Positions 53,743-64,000 of a stretch of 64,000 nt of DNA are shown here, in pieces; position 1 is the stretch's first letter, and every line of letters begins with the position of its first letter. The notes beneath the pieces are model-generated. The model was not told the DNA's origin. It was given only the letters and a program-made list of their open reading frames with translations, and ran no database searches. Both the position numbers and the translations under genes were made by a program. The stretch spans positions 1,054,001-1,118,000 of the forward strand of contig NZ_CP019445.1 in assembly GCF_001975225.1 (NCBI RefSeq), given 5' to 3'. The DNA comes from Kosakonia cowanii JCM 10956 = DSM 18146. GTDB lineage: Bacteria > Pseudomonadota > Gammaproteobacteria > Enterobacterales > Enterobacteriaceae.

Positions 53743-55185
53743 ATGGCGATTCATGTAAAAAACAACATTCACTGGGTTGGACAACGCGACTGGGAAGTTC
53801 GTGATTTTCACGGCACCGAATACAAAACGCTGAAGGGCAGCAGCTATAACAGCTACCTGATCCGCGAGGGCAAAAACGTGCTGATTGATACCGTCGATCA
53901 CAAATTCAGCCGCGAGTTCGTGCAGAACCTGCGCGGCGAGATCGATCTGGCGATGATCGACTACATCGTCATTAACCACGCCGAAGAGGATCACGCGGGC
54001 GCGCTGACGGAGCTGATGTCGCATATCCCCGATACGCCAATCTACTGTACCCATAACGCTATCGACTCGATTAACGGCCACCATCATCACCCTGAATGGA
54101 ATTTCCATGTGGTGAAAACCGGCGATACGCTGGATATCGGCAACGGCAAACAGCTGATCTTTGTCGAAACGCCAATGCTGCACTGGCCCGACAGCATGAT
54201 GACCTACCTGACCGGCGACGCGGTGCTGTTCAGCAATGACGCCTTCGGCCAGCACTACTGCGACGAACATCTGTTCAATGATGAGGTGGATCAGGCCGAG
54301 CTGTTTGAGCAGTGCCAGCGCTACTACGCCAATATCCTCACCCCCTTTAGCCGGCTGGTAACGCCGAAAATTACCGAGATCCTCGGTTTTAACCTGCCGG
54401 TGGAGATGATTGCCACCTCCCACGGCGTGGTGTGGCGCGATAACCCGACGCAGATCGTTGAGCTGTATCTGAAATGGGCGGCGGATTATCAGGAAGATCG
54501 CATCACTATTTTCTACGACACTATGTCGAACAACACCCGCATGATGGCCGACGCCATCGCCCAGGGAATCAACGAAGTCGATCCGCGCGTGGCGGTGAAA
54601 ATCTTCAACGTTGCGCGCAGCGATAAAAACGATGTGCTCACCAATGTCTTCCGCTCCAAAGGGGTGCTGGTCGGCACGTCGACGATGAACAACGTGATGA
54701 TGCCGAAGATCGCCGGGCTGGTGGAGGAGATCACCGGCCTGCGTTTTCGCAATAAGCGCGCCAGCGCCTTTGGCTCCCACGGCTGGAGCGGCGGCGCGGT
54801 CGATCGCCTCTCGACGCGTTTGCAGGATGCCGGGTTTGAGATGTCCCTTAGCCTGAAAGCGAAATGGCGCCCGGATGTCGACGCGCTGGAGATCTGCCGC
54901 CAGCACGGGCGCGATATCGCCCGCCAGTGGGCGCTCGCTCCGCTGCCGGAGCCGCTCAGCCAGCCCGCCGCGCAAGCCGCCAGCGGCTGCGCAGAATCAG
55001 CCGCCGATCTCGGCCCGCGTATGCAGTGCAGCGTCTGCCAGTGGATTTATGACCCGCAAACAGGCGAGCCGATGCAGGATGTCGCGCCGGGTACGCCATG
55101 GTCTGAGGTGCCAGACACCTTCCTCTGCCCGGAGTGTTCGCTGGGTAAAGAGGTATTTGACGAACTGGCAGTGGAGGCAAAATGA
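53743..55185 (+). CDS. norV: Flavorubredoxin, anaerobic NO reductase
   Basis: 480 aa. Beta-lactamase-like diiron domain with ligands in [12 protein letters not shown], then a flavodoxin domain ([20 protein letters not shown]). A C-terminal rubredoxin ([12 protein letters not shown]...FLCPECSLG, two CxxC pairs) follows. It reduces NO to N2O with electrons from NorW. The ATG at 53743 (MAIHVKNN) with AGGA upstream matches E. coli. The linker before rubredoxin is Pro/Ala rich and differs from E. coli. Confidence 0.97.
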   Translation: MAIHVKNNIHWVGQRDWEVRDFHGTEYKTLKGSSYNSYLIREGKNVLIDTVDHKFSREFVQNLRGEIDLAMIDYIVINHAEEDHAGALTELMSHIPDTPIYCTHNAIDSINGHHHHPEWNFHVVKTGDTLDIGNGKQLIFVETPMLHWPDSMMTYLTGDAVLFSNDAFGQHYCDEHLFNDEVDQAELFEQCQRYYANILTPFSRLVTPKITEILGFNLPVEMIATSHGVVWRDNPTQIVELYLKWAADYQEDRITIFYDTMSNNTRMMADAIAQGINEVDPRVAVKIFNVARSDKNDVLTNVFRSKGVLVGTSTMNNVMMPKIAGLVEEITGLRFRNKRASAFGSHGWSGGAVDRLSTRLQDAGFEMSLSLKAKWRPDVDALEICRQHGRDIARQWALAPLPEPLSQPAAQAASGCAESAADLGPRMQCSVCQWIYDPQTGEPMQDVAPGTPWSEVPDTFLCPECSLGKEVFDELAVEAK

Positions 55186-56315
55186 GCGCCGGGATTGTGA
55201 TTATCGGCTCGGGCTTCGCCGCCCGCACGCTGGTGAAAAATATCCGCAAGCTGGACAGCCACGTGCCGCTGACGCTGATTGCCGCCGACGGCATGGAAGA
55301 GTACAGCAAGCCGGAACTGAGCCATGTGATAAGCCAGGCGCAGCGCGCTGAGGATCTGATCCGCCAGACGGCGGGCGACTTCGCCGAGCAGTTCAACGTG
55401 CGCCTTTTCCCCTACACCTTTGTCACCGCCATCGATCCCCATGCGCAGGTGGTGAAAAGCGCCGACAGAAGCTGGCAGTACGATAAGTTAGTGCTGGCGA
55501 CCGGGGCGAAAGCCTTTGTGCCGCCGCTGCCGGGGCGTGAAATGATGCTGACGCTCAACAGTTTGCAGGAGTACCACGCCTGCGAAGAGCAACTGCGGGC
55601 GGCAAAGCGGGTGCTGATTGTCGGTGCCGGGCTGATTGGCTGTGAGTTAGCGATGGATTTTCAGCGCGCCGGGAAAACCGTCACCCTGCTGGATAACGCC
55701 GCCAGCATCCTTCCGGCGCTGATGCCGCCGGAGGTGAGCGCTCGCCTGCAACACTGCCTGACGGCAAACGGCGTGCGCCTGCTGCTCGCCTCTAAACTGG
55801 CACGGCTTGAGGCTCGGGAGAGCGGCGTGCGGGCGCAGCTGGATGATGAATGCAGTGTCGATGCCGATGTGGTGGTTGCCGCCACCGGTCTGGTGCCGCA
55901 CACCGCACTGGCGCAAGCTGCCGGGCTGGAGACCCGCCGCGGGATTGTCGTCGACGCAACGCTGCAAACCAGCCATCCGCATCTCTTCGCGCTGGGCGAC
56001 TGCGCCGAGATTAATGGTCAGGTACTGCCCTTCCTGCAACCCATTCAGCTCAGCGCCATGACGCTGGCGAAAAACCTGACCGGAAGCCCGGCACAACTGA
56101 CGCTGCCGCCGATGCTGGTAAAGGTGAAAACGCCGCTGATGCCGCTGCACCTGGCGGGTGAAACCTCGCGCGCCGACCTGCGCTGGCGCATCACTACCGA
56201 TGCCGCAGGCATGGTGGCAAAAGGGTTCGACATTGATGATAAGCTGCGCGCGTTTGTGGTCAGTGAAGATCGCATGAAAGAGGCCTTTGCGCTGCTGAAG
56301 GCGCTGGGGCAATAG
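55182..56315 (+). CDS. norW: NADH:flavorubredoxin reductase
   Basis: 377 aa. FAD/NAD(P)-binding oxidoreductase: FAD site [16 protein letters not shown] site [17 protein letters not shown], and [13 protein letters not shown]. It passes electrons to the NorV rubredoxin. It overlaps norV by 4 nt (ATGA). The 3' end overlaps the convergent hypF by 56 bp. Confidence 0.96.
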   Translation: MSAGIVIIGSGFAARTLVKNIRKLDSHVPLTLIAADGMEEYSKPELSHVISQAQRAEDLIRQTAGDFAEQFNVRLFPYTFVTAIDPHAQVVKSADRSWQYDKLVLATGAKAFVPPLPGREMMLTLNSLQEYHACEEQLRAAKRVLIVGAGLIGCELAMDFQRAGKTVTLLDNAASILPALMPPEVSARLQHCLTANGVRLLLASKLARLEARESGVRAQLDDECSVDADVVVAATGLVPHTALAQAAGLETRRGIVVDATLQTSHPHLFALGDCAEINGQVLPFLQPIQLSAMTLAKNLTGSPAQLTLPPMLVKVKTPLMPLHLAGETSRADLRWRITTDAAGMVAKGFDIDDKLRAFVVSEDRMKEAFALLKALGQ

Positions 56316-58533
56316 CCCGCGCGGCCGCCACCAGCCCCTGGCCGAAGGCGATGCCGCCATCCCCGGCCGGAAGCTGGTGGGGAAAAAGCAGCGTGAAATC
56401 GACCAGGTAGTGCTGTAAGCGGGCTTTCAGCAGGCGGTTATGCAGCACGCCGCCGCTGAACACCAGCGTCGTAATGCCGCGCTTGCAGGCCTGCTCGCGC
56501 GCAAGCCCGGCAAAGCCGCACGCCAGCGCATCGTGGAATGCCCACGCCCGCGCGGAGGGTAGCGCCTGCCAGCCCAGCCACGTCTGCCAGAAGGTTGCCA
56601 GATCGAGCCGGTTCCCGCAAAGCGGCATCTTTACCGGGTGCTCAACGTTTTCCGCTTTTGCCGCCAGCGCTTCCAGCTGGCAGGCGGCCTCCCCTTCATA
56701 GCTAAGCTGCTCTGGCGCGCAGCCGAGCGCGCAGGCCACCGCGTCAAACAGCCGCCCGCAGGATGAGGCCAGCGGTGCGTTAATACCGCGCGCAATTGCT
56801 CGCTCCAGCACCGGCCAGTTCTGCTGTTGGATAAGCGCCGTTTCCGGGTACGCCTGCCACCTCTCAACAAAGGCCAGCATCTGCGCCAGCAAGTTGCGCC
56901 ACGGCTGACGCGCGGCGAGATCGCCCCCCGGCAGCGCCACAGCTGGCAGGCCGCCGAGGTGCTCGCAGTCGCGGTAGTTAACCCGCAAACACTCCCCGCC
57001 CCACAGCGCACCGCCCTCACCCATGCCGATACCATCAAGGGTGATGGCAATCACATCCCCGCCGTCGAGCGGCCAGCCATGCTCGCCCAGGCAGGCGGCG
57101 GCGTGGGCGTGGTGATGCAGCACGGAGCGAAGCGGCAGACCGGTGCGATCCGCCCATGCACGAGTGCGGTAAGCCGGATGCGCGTCCACCACTACCTGCT
57201 GCGGCGTGAAATCGTAGATCTGCTGCATCAGGCGCAGGGCGTTTTGCCACTGCGCCTCAACGCCCTCATCGGTTAAATCGCCGAAATGTTGCCCCGGCAC
57301 GGCGCTGTCGCCGCGCAGCAGGCAGAAGGTGTTTTTCATCTGCGCCCCGAGGCAGAGCAGCGGCGGAATATCACGAAAGCCCGGCGGCAGCGGCAGCGCA
57401 TCGGGCACATAGCCCCTCGCGCGCCGCAGCATCTCGCCGCTCGCCCGCACCACAGAGTCATCCATGCGCTGCACAATATCGCGATTATGCAGCAGGAAAC
57501 CGTCGACTATCGACGCCAGCTCAGCCTGCGCGGCAGCGTTGGTGAGTGCTGGCGGTCTACCGCTGAGGTTGCCGGAGGTCATCACCAGCGGGCGCTGCAA
57601 CGCCTGCGCCAGCAGATGCTGCACCGGGTTTGAAGGCAGCATCACACCAATCTCATCAAGCCCAGGCGCAATGGCCTCACAGAGGCCGCTGATGCTTGCG
57701 CTTTCCACCAGCACAATCGGCGCCGCAGGTGTGGCCAGCAGGCGCTGCGCTTCAGGGGAGAGGCCATCGCTTGACACCAGCATTACCGCCAACGGCTTGG
57801 TCGGGCGCTGTTTTCGCGCGCGCAGATAGCGCACGGCGGCCTCGTTGCCCGCATCGCAGACCAGATGGAAGCCGCCAATGCCTTTTACCGCCACCACGCC
57901 GCCGCTTTTGATCAGCGCCACCGCCATCTGCAACGCCTCTTCGCCCGTCGCCCGGTAGCTCGCATCATGCCAGCTCAGCTGCGGCCCACATTCCGCGCAG
58001 GCCACCGGCTGGGCGTGAAATCGCCTGTCCAGCGGATTGTGGTACTCCGCTTCGCAGGCCGGGCAGAGAGGAAACGCCGCCATCACCGTCAACGGGCGGT
58101 CATAGGGCATGGCATGAATGATGGTAAAACGCGGCCCGCAGTGGGTGCAGTTGATAAAGGGGTAGCGGTAGCGGCGCCCGGCGGGGTTGAACATCTCCGC
58201 CAGACAGTCAGGACAGGTCGCGGCATCGGGAACAATCTGCGTATCCATTGCCCCGCCCGCGCTGTCGCGGATGGTGAAGGCCTGCGGTAAAACAGGCCAG
58301 TGAAAGGGGTGCTGCTCAACGCGATCGATGCGCGCCAGCGGCGGACAGCGCTGGTGCAGAAGGCGGAGAAAGGCCTGCGCGTCGCCAACGAGGCGTATCT
58401 CTACCCCCTGCGCGTCGTTACAGACATCGCCGTTCAGCGCCAGCTGCTGCGCCAGTTGCCAGACAAAGGGGCGGAAGCCCACCCCCTGCACTTTTCCGTA
58501 AACGCGTAAGCAAACCCCAGGGCTTTGGCTCAT
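56260..58533 (-). CDS. hypF: Carbamoyltransferase HypF, hydrogenase maturation
   Basis: 757 codons. Makes the thiocarboxamide on HypE that becomes the CN ligands of NiFe hydrogenases. Order of parts: acylphosphatase ([19 protein letters not shown]), two zinc fingers (CPDCLAEM...CTHCGPRF and CPACEAEY...CAECGP), a YrdC-like nucleotide domain ([18 protein letters not shown]) and a Kae1-like domain with [17 protein letters not shown]. The start at 58533 (MSQSPGV) lies 5 bp after the fdhF stop, so it is read with fdhF and hydN. Confidence 0.95.
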   Translation of the reverse strand: MSQSPGVCLRVYGKVQGVGFRPFVWQLAQQLALNGDVCNDAQGVEIRLVGDAQAFLRLLHQRCPPLARIDRVEQHPFHWPVLPQAFTIRDSAGGAMDTQIVPDAATCPDCLAEMFNPAGRRYRYPFINCTHCGPRFTIIHAMPYDRPLTVMAAFPLCPACEAEYHNPLDRRFHAQPVACAECGPQLSWHDASYRATGEEALQMAVALIKSGGVVAVKGIGGFHLVCDAGNEAAVRYLRARKQRPTKPLAVMLVSSDGLSPEAQRLLATPAAPIVLVESASISGLCEAIAPGLDEIGVMLPSNPVQHLLAQALQRPLVMTSGNLSGRPPALTNAAAQAELASIVDGFLLHNRDIVQRMDDSVVRASGEMLRRARGYVPDALPLPPGFRDIPPLLCLGAQMKNTFCLLRGDSAVPGQHFGDLTDEGVEAQWQNALRLMQQIYDFTPQQVVVDAHPAYRTRAWADRTGLPLRSVLHHHAHAAACLGEHGWPLDGGDVIAITLDGIGMGEGGALWGGECLRVNYRDCEHLGGLPAVALPGGDLAARQPWRNLLAQMLAFVERWQAYPETALIQQQNWPVLERAIARGINAPLASSCGRLFDAVACALGCAPEQLSYEGEAACQLEALAAKAENVEHPVKMPLCGNRLDLATFWQTWLGWQALPSARAWAFHDALACGFAGLAREQACKRGITTLVFSGGVLHNRLLKARLQHYLVDFTLLFPHQLPAGDGGIAFGQGLVAAARAIAPAPSAAQRPLSCDLH

Positions 58534-58537
58534 ATCA

Positions 58538-60688
58538 TCATTGCAGCGCCGCATCGCGCAGGCGCGTCTTCATCTGTTGATAGGTGCGCTGAGTGTACGC
58601 TTCGGCCCAGGACTGATCGTTGATCGCACTCACCCGTACCGCGCAATATTTGGTCTCCGGCGTTTTCGATATCGGATCCAGATTATCCTGCGTCAGCTCG
58701 TTACAGGCACCGATCCACCACTGGTAAGTCATATAGACGCTGCCCTGGTTGATGCGCTCGCTGACATCCGCGCGGGTGATCACCTTCCCGCGTCGCGACT
58801 CCACCCACACCAGCTGACGGTCACGGATCCCCAGCGCATCGGCATCCTGCGGGTTGATCTGCACAAAGCCCGGCTCATCGGCGAGGGTTTGCAGCGCCGC
58901 GCAGTTACCGGTCATTGAGCGGCAGGAGTAGTGCCCCACTTCGCGCACGGTACAGAGCACCAGCGGGAATTCGCTGTTCGGGCGCTCGGCGGGCGCGCGC
59001 CACGGCGCGGCGAAGAGGTGGCCTTTGCCATCCGGCGTATCAAACTTGTTGTCGTGGTAAAGGTAAGGCGTGCCGGGGTGTTCGAGCGTCGGACACGGCC
59101 ACTGAACATGGCCCATATCGCCCATCTTCTCGTAGGTGACGCCGTAAAAGAGCGGGCAGAGTTCGCGCAGTTCGTCCCAAATCTGCTGATTGTTGTCATA
59201 GTGCATCGGGTAGCCCATCTCGGTGGCAATCAGGCTGATAATTTCCCAGTCACGTTTGACGTTATAGGTCGGCTCAATCGCTTTTTCGAAGCGCTGGAAA
59301 CCGCGGTCGGCGCAGGTAAAGACGCCGCCATGTTCACCCCACGAGGTGGCGGGCAGCAGCACGTCCGCCTGTTCGGCGGTTTTGGTCATAAAGATATCCT
59401 GCACCACGATAAAGTCGAGGGCCTCAAAGCCTTTGCGCACCAGGCCCAGGTCCGCTTCGGTCTGTAGCGGATCCTCGCCCATGATGTAGTAGGCTTTCAC
59501 TTTGCCCTCCAGCGCCAGGTGCGGCACTTCGGTAATGCGCACGCCCACCTGACCATCCATTACCGCCGGATCGATCCCCCAGGCAGCGGCGAATTTAGCC
59601 CGCACCTGCGGGTCGACCACATCCTGATAACCAGGGAACTGGTTCGGGATGACGCCCATATCGCACGCGCCCTGCACATTGTTCTGACCGCGCACCGGGC
59701 CGACGCCGACATGTTCGCGGCCGAGGTTGCCGGTGAGCAGTGCGAGGCTCGATAACCCTTTCACCACATCGACCGCCTGACCAAACTGCGTCACGCCCAT
59801 GCCCCACATAATGGTGGCGGACGGCGCGGCGGCAAAGGTGCGCATCGCCTGGCGCACCTGTTTTGCCGGCACGCCGGTGAGGTGTTCCACCGCTTCCGGC
59901 GCGTACTCTTTTACCGTTTCACGGTAGGCATCCAGCCCGGTGGTAAAGCTGGCGACATAATCTTTGTCATACAGCTCCTCTTCGAGCAGCACATAACCGA
60001 AGGCGTTGACCAGTGCCATATTGCAGCCATTTTTCAGTTGCAGATGCTGGTCGGCGATGCGCGCGGTCTCGATTCGACGCGGATCGCAGACAATAATTTT
60101 CGCGCCATTTTGCCGGGCTTTAATCACTCTTCGCGCCACGATCGGGTGCGAATCGGCGCAGTTGTAGCCAAAAATAAGCAGGCAGCGGGAATTTTCAATA
60201 TCACTGATGGAGTTGCTCATCGCGCCGTTACCGAGGGTCTCCTGCAACCCGGCAACAGAGGGGCCATGGCAGACGCGGGCGCAGCAGTCGACATTGTTGG
60301 TATTGAGCACGCCGCGGGCGAACTTCTGCATCACATAGTTGGTTTCGTTCCCCGTCCCGCGTGATGAACCGGTGGTCATAATGGCGCGCGGGCCGAACTG
60401 GGCTTTGATTTCGCCCAGGCGCTTAGCGGTGTAGCGGATCGCCTCATCCCAGCTGACCGGGGTGAGCTTGCCCCCTTTTTGATAGCGGATCATCGGTTGC
60501 GTCAGGCGCGGGGTGAGCAGTTTGGTGTCGTTGAGGAAATCCCAGCCGTAGTAGCCTTTCAGGCAGAGTTCATTCTGGTTGGTATGGCCGTCGGCGGCTT
60601 CCGCGCGGATGATTTTTCCGTCATCAACAACCAGTTTCAGTTTGCAGCCCGCGCCGCAGTATGGGCAAACACTTGTGATCTTCTTCAT
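58538..60688 (-). CDS. fdhF: Formate dehydrogenase H-type molybdoenzyme with Cys in place of Sec
   Basis: 716 aa. Oxidises formate using bis-MGD molybdenum and one [4Fe-4S] cluster (CPYCGAGC...[10 protein letters not shown]). The text follows E. coli FdhF along its length ([51 protein letters not shown]). At residue 140, where E. coli has selenocysteine (UGA), this gene has a normal [19 protein letters not shown]. No SECIS element is therefore needed. It lies between hydN and hypF, whereas E. coli keeps fdhF far away. Confidence 0.95.
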   Translation of the reverse strand: MKKITSVCPYCGAGCKLKLVVDDGKIIRAEAADGHTNQNELCLKGYYGWDFLNDTKLLTPRLTQPMIRYQKGGKLTPVSWDEAIRYTAKRLGEIKAQFGPRAIMTTGSSRGTGNETNYVMQKFARGVLNTNNVDCCARVCHGPSVAGLQETLGNGAMSNSISDIENSRCLLIFGYNCADSHPIVARRVIKARQNGAKIIVCDPRRIETARIADQHLQLKNGCNMALVNAFGYVLLEEELYDKDYVASFTTGLDAYRETVKEYAPEAVEHLTGVPAKQVRQAMRTFAAAPSATIMWGMGVTQFGQAVDVVKGLSSLALLTGNLGREHVGVGPVRGQNNVQGACDMGVIPNQFPGYQDVVDPQVRAKFAAAWGIDPAVMDGQVGVRITEVPHLALEGKVKAYYIMGEDPLQTEADLGLVRKGFEALDFIVVQDIFMTKTAEQADVLLPATSWGEHGGVFTCADRGFQRFEKAIEPTYNVKRDWEIISLIATEMGYPMHYDNNQQIWDELRELCPLFYGVTYEKMGDMGHVQWPCPTLEHPGTPYLYHDNKFDTPDGKGHLFAAPWRAPAERPNSEFPLVLCTVREVGHYSCRSMTGNCAALQTLADEPGFVQINPQDADALGIRDRQLVWVESRRGKVITRADVSERINQGSVYMTYQWWIGACNELTQDNLDPISKTPETKYCAVRVSAINDQSWAEAYTQRTYQQMKTRLRDAALQ

Positions 60689-60723
60689 CAGTAACAGACC
60701 TGTTAAAAGTGAAAGTAAAGGGG

Positions 60724-61269
60724 TTAGAAGGTAATGGAGAGCGAACTGTCGAGCGCGGCGCGACGCCGTTTGTCCGCGCTCATCTGCTCCAGCACATTAC
60801 GATCGATGCAGACCAGCGCCTTGGTCGGGCAGGCCTGAATGCAGGCCGGGCCGCTCTCGCTGTGGTGGCAGAGATCGCACTTGTTGGCTTCGGCTTTTTC
60901 CGCCCGCACATTGAGGCCCGCGCCGCTGTGGCGAATAACCGGACGCACCACCACCTCCATCGCGCCATAGGGGCAGGCCACCACGCAGGTTTTGCAGCCG
61001 ATGCAGCGCTCCTGCATCACATGCACAAAGCCCTCGTCGCGGCGGATGGCGCCGTTCGGGCAGACATTGGCGCAGGGCGCGTCTTCGCACTGACGACACA
61101 TGGTCGCCGTCGACACATTGACGCCTTTTACCACGTGAATACGCGGCAGGAAGGTTTCCGGGGTGAGCGCCGCGCAGTCGCGATCCGCCTGATGGGAGAC
61201 CACGCAGGCCACCTCGCAGGTGCGGCAGCCGATGCATTTTGCGGCGTCGGCCATAATAAATCGGTTCAT
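60724..61269 (-). CDS. hydN: Electron-transfer [4Fe-4S] protein HydN
   Basis: 181 aa. Four ferredoxin-type clusters: CIGCRTCEVAC, CRQCEDAPCANVC, CIGCKTCVVAC and CDLCHHSESGPACIQAC. In E. coli HydN aids formate-dependent hydrogen production, with FdhF as likely partner. First gene of hydN-fdhF-hypF; 35 bp separate it from fdhF. The second ATG (61269) matches the E. coli start. Confidence 0.95.
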   Translation of the reverse strand: MNRFIMADAAKCIGCRTCEVACVVSHQADRDCAALTPETFLPRIHVVKGVNVSTATMCRQCEDAPCANVCPNGAIRRDEGFVHVMQERCIGCKTCVVACPYGAMEVVVRPVIRHSGAGLNVRAEKAEANKCDLCHHSESGPACIQACPTKALVCIDRNVLEQMSADKRRRAALDSSLSITF

Positions 61270-61306
61270 CATTTTCTCCAGCTAAGAGCCTTGTCCCGCT
61301 GAAGTA

Positions 61307-61324
61307 TTCATAAAGCGTGCCACT
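61307..61324 (-). promoter_or_regulatory. Putative sigma54 promoter of hydN-fdhF-hypF
   Basis: Read on the minus strand: GTGGCACGCTTTATGAA. The -24 element TGGCACG is perfect; the -12 keeps TG with A at the C position. E. coli hydN-hypF uses sigma54 with FhlA. Confidence 0.6.
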
Positions 61325-61402
61325 TTTTAAGTGGCTGAATTTAATGATGTTAGTAAAAGCGCAGCGCTGTCATCGACAGAAGTGTCGATGACGGCTGACA
61401 CC

Positions 61403-62416
61403 TCAGGCGCAGGGGCCGCTGGTGATGGAGTCGCGCAGGATCAACTCGCCGGGAAAGGTGGATTGCAGGGTAAAGTCGCCGCCATCGAGCATAAAGATCA
61501 GGCGGTTGATGGTCTCTTTGATCATGCCGGTGACCGGGATTTTGACGCTGGAGAGCGCCGGCACGGTGAAGGGGGCCATGGCGATATCATCAAAGCCCAC
61601 CACGGAAACCTGACCGGGTATGGCGATGCCGCTGTCATGCAGCTGTTTGATAGCACCCACCGCCATGTCGTCATTGCTCGCCACCAGCGCGCTGAAAGAG
61701 ACATTGCGCTCCAGCAGTTCACGCACGCCGCTTGCGCCGCTTTGCGGTGTCCATTTCCCTTCGACAATCAATTCGTTACGTACCGCAATGCCCTGCTGTT
61801 GCAGCGCATCTTTGTAGCCTGATAGGCGCTCAATGCCGGTAGGCGAATCGAGCGAGCCGGTGATCAGCGCAATATCGCGATGACCGCGCGCAATCAGCGC
61901 GGAGACCGCCTGCTGGCTGGCGGCGTGCTGATCGCAAAAGACGCAGTGGCTGAGGTTTTTGCGCAGGCGGCGGTTGAGCACCACAATCGGCTGAGTGTGG
62001 CTGTCGATAATCGCATCCAGCTCGTCGACGCTGAGAAAACGCGGGTAGATGATGACGGCATCGCAGCGCAGATCGAGCAGGTACTGGATCGCCTGACGCT
62101 CCTCTTCGGCGCTGTGTTTGCCATCTGCCAGCAGCAGCTGACGCCCTTTGTCTTCGGTCATGCGCGCCGCGTGGGAGAGCAGTTCGCTGAAGTAGACGCC
62201 GTGGTAAAGGGTGTTAGTGACCACTAATCCCAGCGTCTGGGTGGTGCTGCTGGCAAGGCTGCGCGCCAGCAAGTTTGGCCGGTAGCCGCTCTCGCTAATT
62301 GCCTGAAAGACGCGGCTTTTTGTCTCCTCGCTGACATAGCCTTTGCCCGTCAATACGCGTGAAACCGTGGCTTTCGACACCCCTGCCCGCTTCGCCACCT
62401 CCTGCATTGTCGCCAT
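61403..62416 (-). CDS. ascG: Repressor of beta-glucoside (asc) operon, LacI family
   Basis: 337 aa. Helix-turn-helix TMQEVAKRAGVSKATVSRVLTGKGYVS and a GalR-type sensor domain (LGLVVTNTLYHGVYFSELLSHAARM). It is close to E. coli AscG, which represses ascFB. Divergent from ascF across 263 bp. The palindromic core AACCGGTT at 62598-62605 is the likely operator. Confidence 0.95.
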   Translation of the reverse strand: MATMQEVAKRAGVSKATVSRVLTGKGYVSEETKSRVFQAISESGYRPNLLARSLASSTTQTLGLVVTNTLYHGVYFSELLSHAARMTEDKGRQLLLADGKHSAEEERQAIQYLLDLRCDAVIIYPRFLSVDELDAIIDSHTQPIVVLNRRLRKNLSHCVFCDQHAASQQAVSALIARGHRDIALITGSLDSPTGIERLSGYKDALQQQGIAVRNELIVEGKWTPQSGASGVRELLERNVSFSALVASNDDMAVGAIKQLHDSGIAIPGQVSVVGFDDIAMAPFTVPALSSVKIPVTGMIKETINRLIFMLDGGDFTLQSTFPGELILRDSITSGPCA

Positions 62417-62593
62417 CTGTCCTGCTCCTGCAAATGTCCTGTGGCGAAGTGTACTTCAGCCACGGCGCGTATTGGAACAGATAACCATCCTGCAAATAGC
62501 GCGCGCTTGTGGTTATCCGGTGATCTCCATCACGCTTTGGAAAAGTGGTTATTTTTAGGTCTTGTTTCACTCGAACAAACTCATCATGATTTT

Positions 62594-62608
62594 GTGGAAC
62601 CGGTTACC
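62594..62608. promoter_or_regulatory. Candidate AscG operator
   Basis: GTGGAACCGGTTACC, a GalR/LacI-like half-perfect palindrome centred on AACCGGTT, 72 bp before ascF. E. coli AscG recognises a TGAAACCGGTTTCA-type site. Confidence 0.6.
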
Positions 62609-62679
62609 TATCTCATGTTTCATCGCCGCCTGGGCGTGCGATAAGTCATTACCCTATTGATTAAACAGGATAAAAAACA

Positions 62680-64000
62680 ATGGCTAAGAACTATGCGGCG
62701 CTTGCCCACTCGGTGGTAGATGCGCTGGGCGGTGTCGATAACATTGCCGCCGTAACGCACTGCATGACGCGCCTGCGCTTCGTGGTAAAAGATGAAACGC
62801 GCATCGACAGCGCCACGCTGAAAAGCATCAGCGGCGTGATGGGCGTGGTACGCAACGACAACCAGTGCCAGGTGATTATCGGTAACACGGTTTCGCAGGC
62901 GTTTCGTGAAGTGGTCAGCCTGCTGCCGCAGGATATGCAGCCCGTCGAGACGCAGACCAAACAAAAACTCACCTTGCGCCGCATCGGCGCGGGCATTCTC
63001 GATGCGCTGATTGGCACCATGTCTCCACTGATCCCGGCGATTATCGGCGGGTCGATGGTCAAACTGCTGGCAATGGTGCTGGAGATGTCCGGCGCGCTGC
63101 CCAAAGGCTCCTCCACCCTGACCATCCTGACGGTGATTGGCGACGGAGCCTTCTTCTTCCTGCCGCTGATGGTGGCTGCCTCGGCGGCGGTGAAATTCAA
63201 AACCAACATGTCGCTGGCGATCGCCATTGCCGGTGTGCTGGTGCACCCGAGCTTTATTGAGCTGATGGCGAAAGCGGCGCAGGGCGAACACGTCGAGTTT
63301 GCGCTGATCCCGGTGACCGCGGTGAAATATACCTACACGGTGATCCCGGCGCTGGTGATGACCTGGTGCCTCTCCTACATTGAACGCTGGGTCGATCGCA
63401 TCACCCCGGCGGTGACGAAAAACTTCCTCAAGCCGATGCTGATTGTGCTGATTGCTGCGCCGCTGGCGATTGTGCTGATTGGCCCACTCGGCATCTGGAT
63501 CGGTAGCGCCATTTCCGCGCTGGTTTACACCATTCACGGCTATCTCGGCTGGCTCTCGGTTGCCATTATGGGCGCGCTGTGGCCGCTGCTGGTAATGACC
63601 GGTATGCACCGCGTCTTTACGCCAACTATCATTCAGACCATTGCCGAGACGGGCAAAGAGGGGATGGTCATGCCGTCGGAAATCGGCGCGAACCTCTCCC
63701 TTGGCGGCTCGTCGCTGGCGGTGGCATGGAAAACGAAAAACCCGGAGCTGCGCCAGACGGCGATGGCGGCGGCGGCCTCGGCGATCCTCGCCGGCATCTC
63801 CGAACCGGCGCTCTACGGCGTGGCGGTTCGCCTGAAACGCCCGCTGATCGCCAGCCTCATCAGCGGCTTTATCTGCGGCGCGGTCGCCGGTATCGCCGGG
63901 CTTGCCAGCCACTCCATGGCGGCACCGGGGTTATTTACCAGCGTGCAGTTCTTCGATCCGGCAAACCCGATGACCATTGTCTGGGTGTTTGGCGTGATGG
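62680..64000 (+). CDS. ascF: PTS beta-glucoside (arbutin/cellobiose/salicin) EIIBC, partial
   Basis: The first 440 codons of a protein of about 485 residues, running off the right edge. EIIB with phospho-Cys28 (VTHCMTRLRFVV), then EIIC (ILDALIGTMSPLIPAIIGGSMVKLLAMVLEMSG... MTGMHRVFTPTIIQ... GISEPALYGVAVRLKRP). It is very close to E. coli AscF. AACAGGA precedes the ATG. Next would be ascB. Confidence 0.95.
   Translation, partial: MAKNYAALAHSVVDALGGVDNIAAVTHCMTRLRFVVKDETRIDSATLKSISGVMGVVRNDNQCQVIIGNTVSQAFREVVSLLPQDMQPVETQTKQKLTLRRIGAGILDALIGTMSPLIPAIIGGSMVKLLAMVLEMSGALPKGSSTLTILTVIGDGAFFFLPLMVAASAAVKFKTNMSLAIAIAGVLVHPSFIELMAKAAQGEHVEFALIPVTAVKYTYTVIPALVMTWCLSYIERWVDRITPAVTKNFLKPMLIVLIAAPLAIVLIGPLGIWIGSAISALVYTIHGYLGWLSVAIMGALWPLLVMTGMHRVFTPTIIQTIAETGKEGMVMPSEIGANLSLGGSSLAVAWKTKNPELRQTAMAAAASAILAGISEPALYGVAVRLKRPLIASLISGFICGAVAGIAGLASHSMAAPGLFTSVQFFDPANPMTIVWVFGVM

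Noticed and set aside
60269..60271. Possible selenocysteine codon in fdhF
   Set aside because: The codon on the coding strand is TGC, not TGA, and the frame is open without recoding.
62620..63912. 430-codon minus-strand frame opposite ascF
   Set aside because: His/Arg/Gln-rich shadow product without homology; ascF itself is unmistakable.

Overview
The window is a chromosomal segment of a member of the Enterobacteriaceae. From ygaV onward the gene order follows the region around 60 min of the Escherichia coli map: ygaV-ygaP, alaE-ygaC-ygaM, nrdHIEF, proVWX, ygaY, mprA-emrAB, luxS-micA-gshA, yqaB-yqaA, the Arg/Ser tRNA cluster, csrA, alaS, recX-recA, pncC, mltB, srl, norR-norVW, hypF-hydN, ascG-ascF. 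The DNA is fairly GC rich and the proteins look most like those of the Enterobacter, Kosakonia and Klebsiella side of the family. The species cannot be fixed from this alone.

Layout. 1-2034: the end of an Fe3+-type ABC transporter (permease start and binding protein) and a small membrane protein. 2195-8766: a complete sucrose regulon (scrK, scrYAB, scrR) with three identical 14-bp ScrR operators. 8875-9713: ygaV-ygaP. 9780-16127: a block absent from this position in E. coli, with a Dcm-type cytosine methyltransferase lacking vsr, a flagellar-regulon chemoreceptor with a FliA promoter, a LysR/SDR divergent pair, an unrecognised 292-aa protein, yqaE and a YodC-like protein; stpA is absent. 16548-32184: alaE to emrB, with ygaY intact and ygaZH missing, followed by an added FKBP/coiled-coil plus lipoprotein operon before luxS. 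32830-42793: luxS to pncC, including micA, four tRNA-Arg copies, a broken tRNA-Arg copy with a folded insert, and the LexA-controlled recA. 42980-45528: an added zinc-type ABC operon with a Zur-like box and a 36-aa leading membrane peptide, inserted before mltB. 46971-52050: the sorbitol operon, in which srlA and srlE each carry a one-base deletion. 52047-56315: NO detoxification (norR, norVW) with three NorR boxes and a sigma54 promoter. 56260-61269: hydN, a Cys-type fdhF and hypF. 61403-64000: ascG and the start of ascF.

How the parts work together. Sugar uptake dominates, with three PTS systems (sucrose, sorbitol, beta-glucoside), each beside its own repressor. The other themes are anaerobic and redox metabolism (class Ib ribonucleotide reductase, NO reductase, formate dehydrogenase H and hydrogenase maturation), osmoprotection (ProU) and efflux (EmrAB, AlaE).

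The least ordinary features are the Cys140 formate dehydrogenase placed inside the hydN-hypF operon, the Zur-linked zinc operon with its small ORF, the FKBP/coiled-coil operon, the paired homopolymer frameshifts in srlA/srlE, and the tRNA-Arg fragment whose T-loop is replaced by a multi-hairpin insert.
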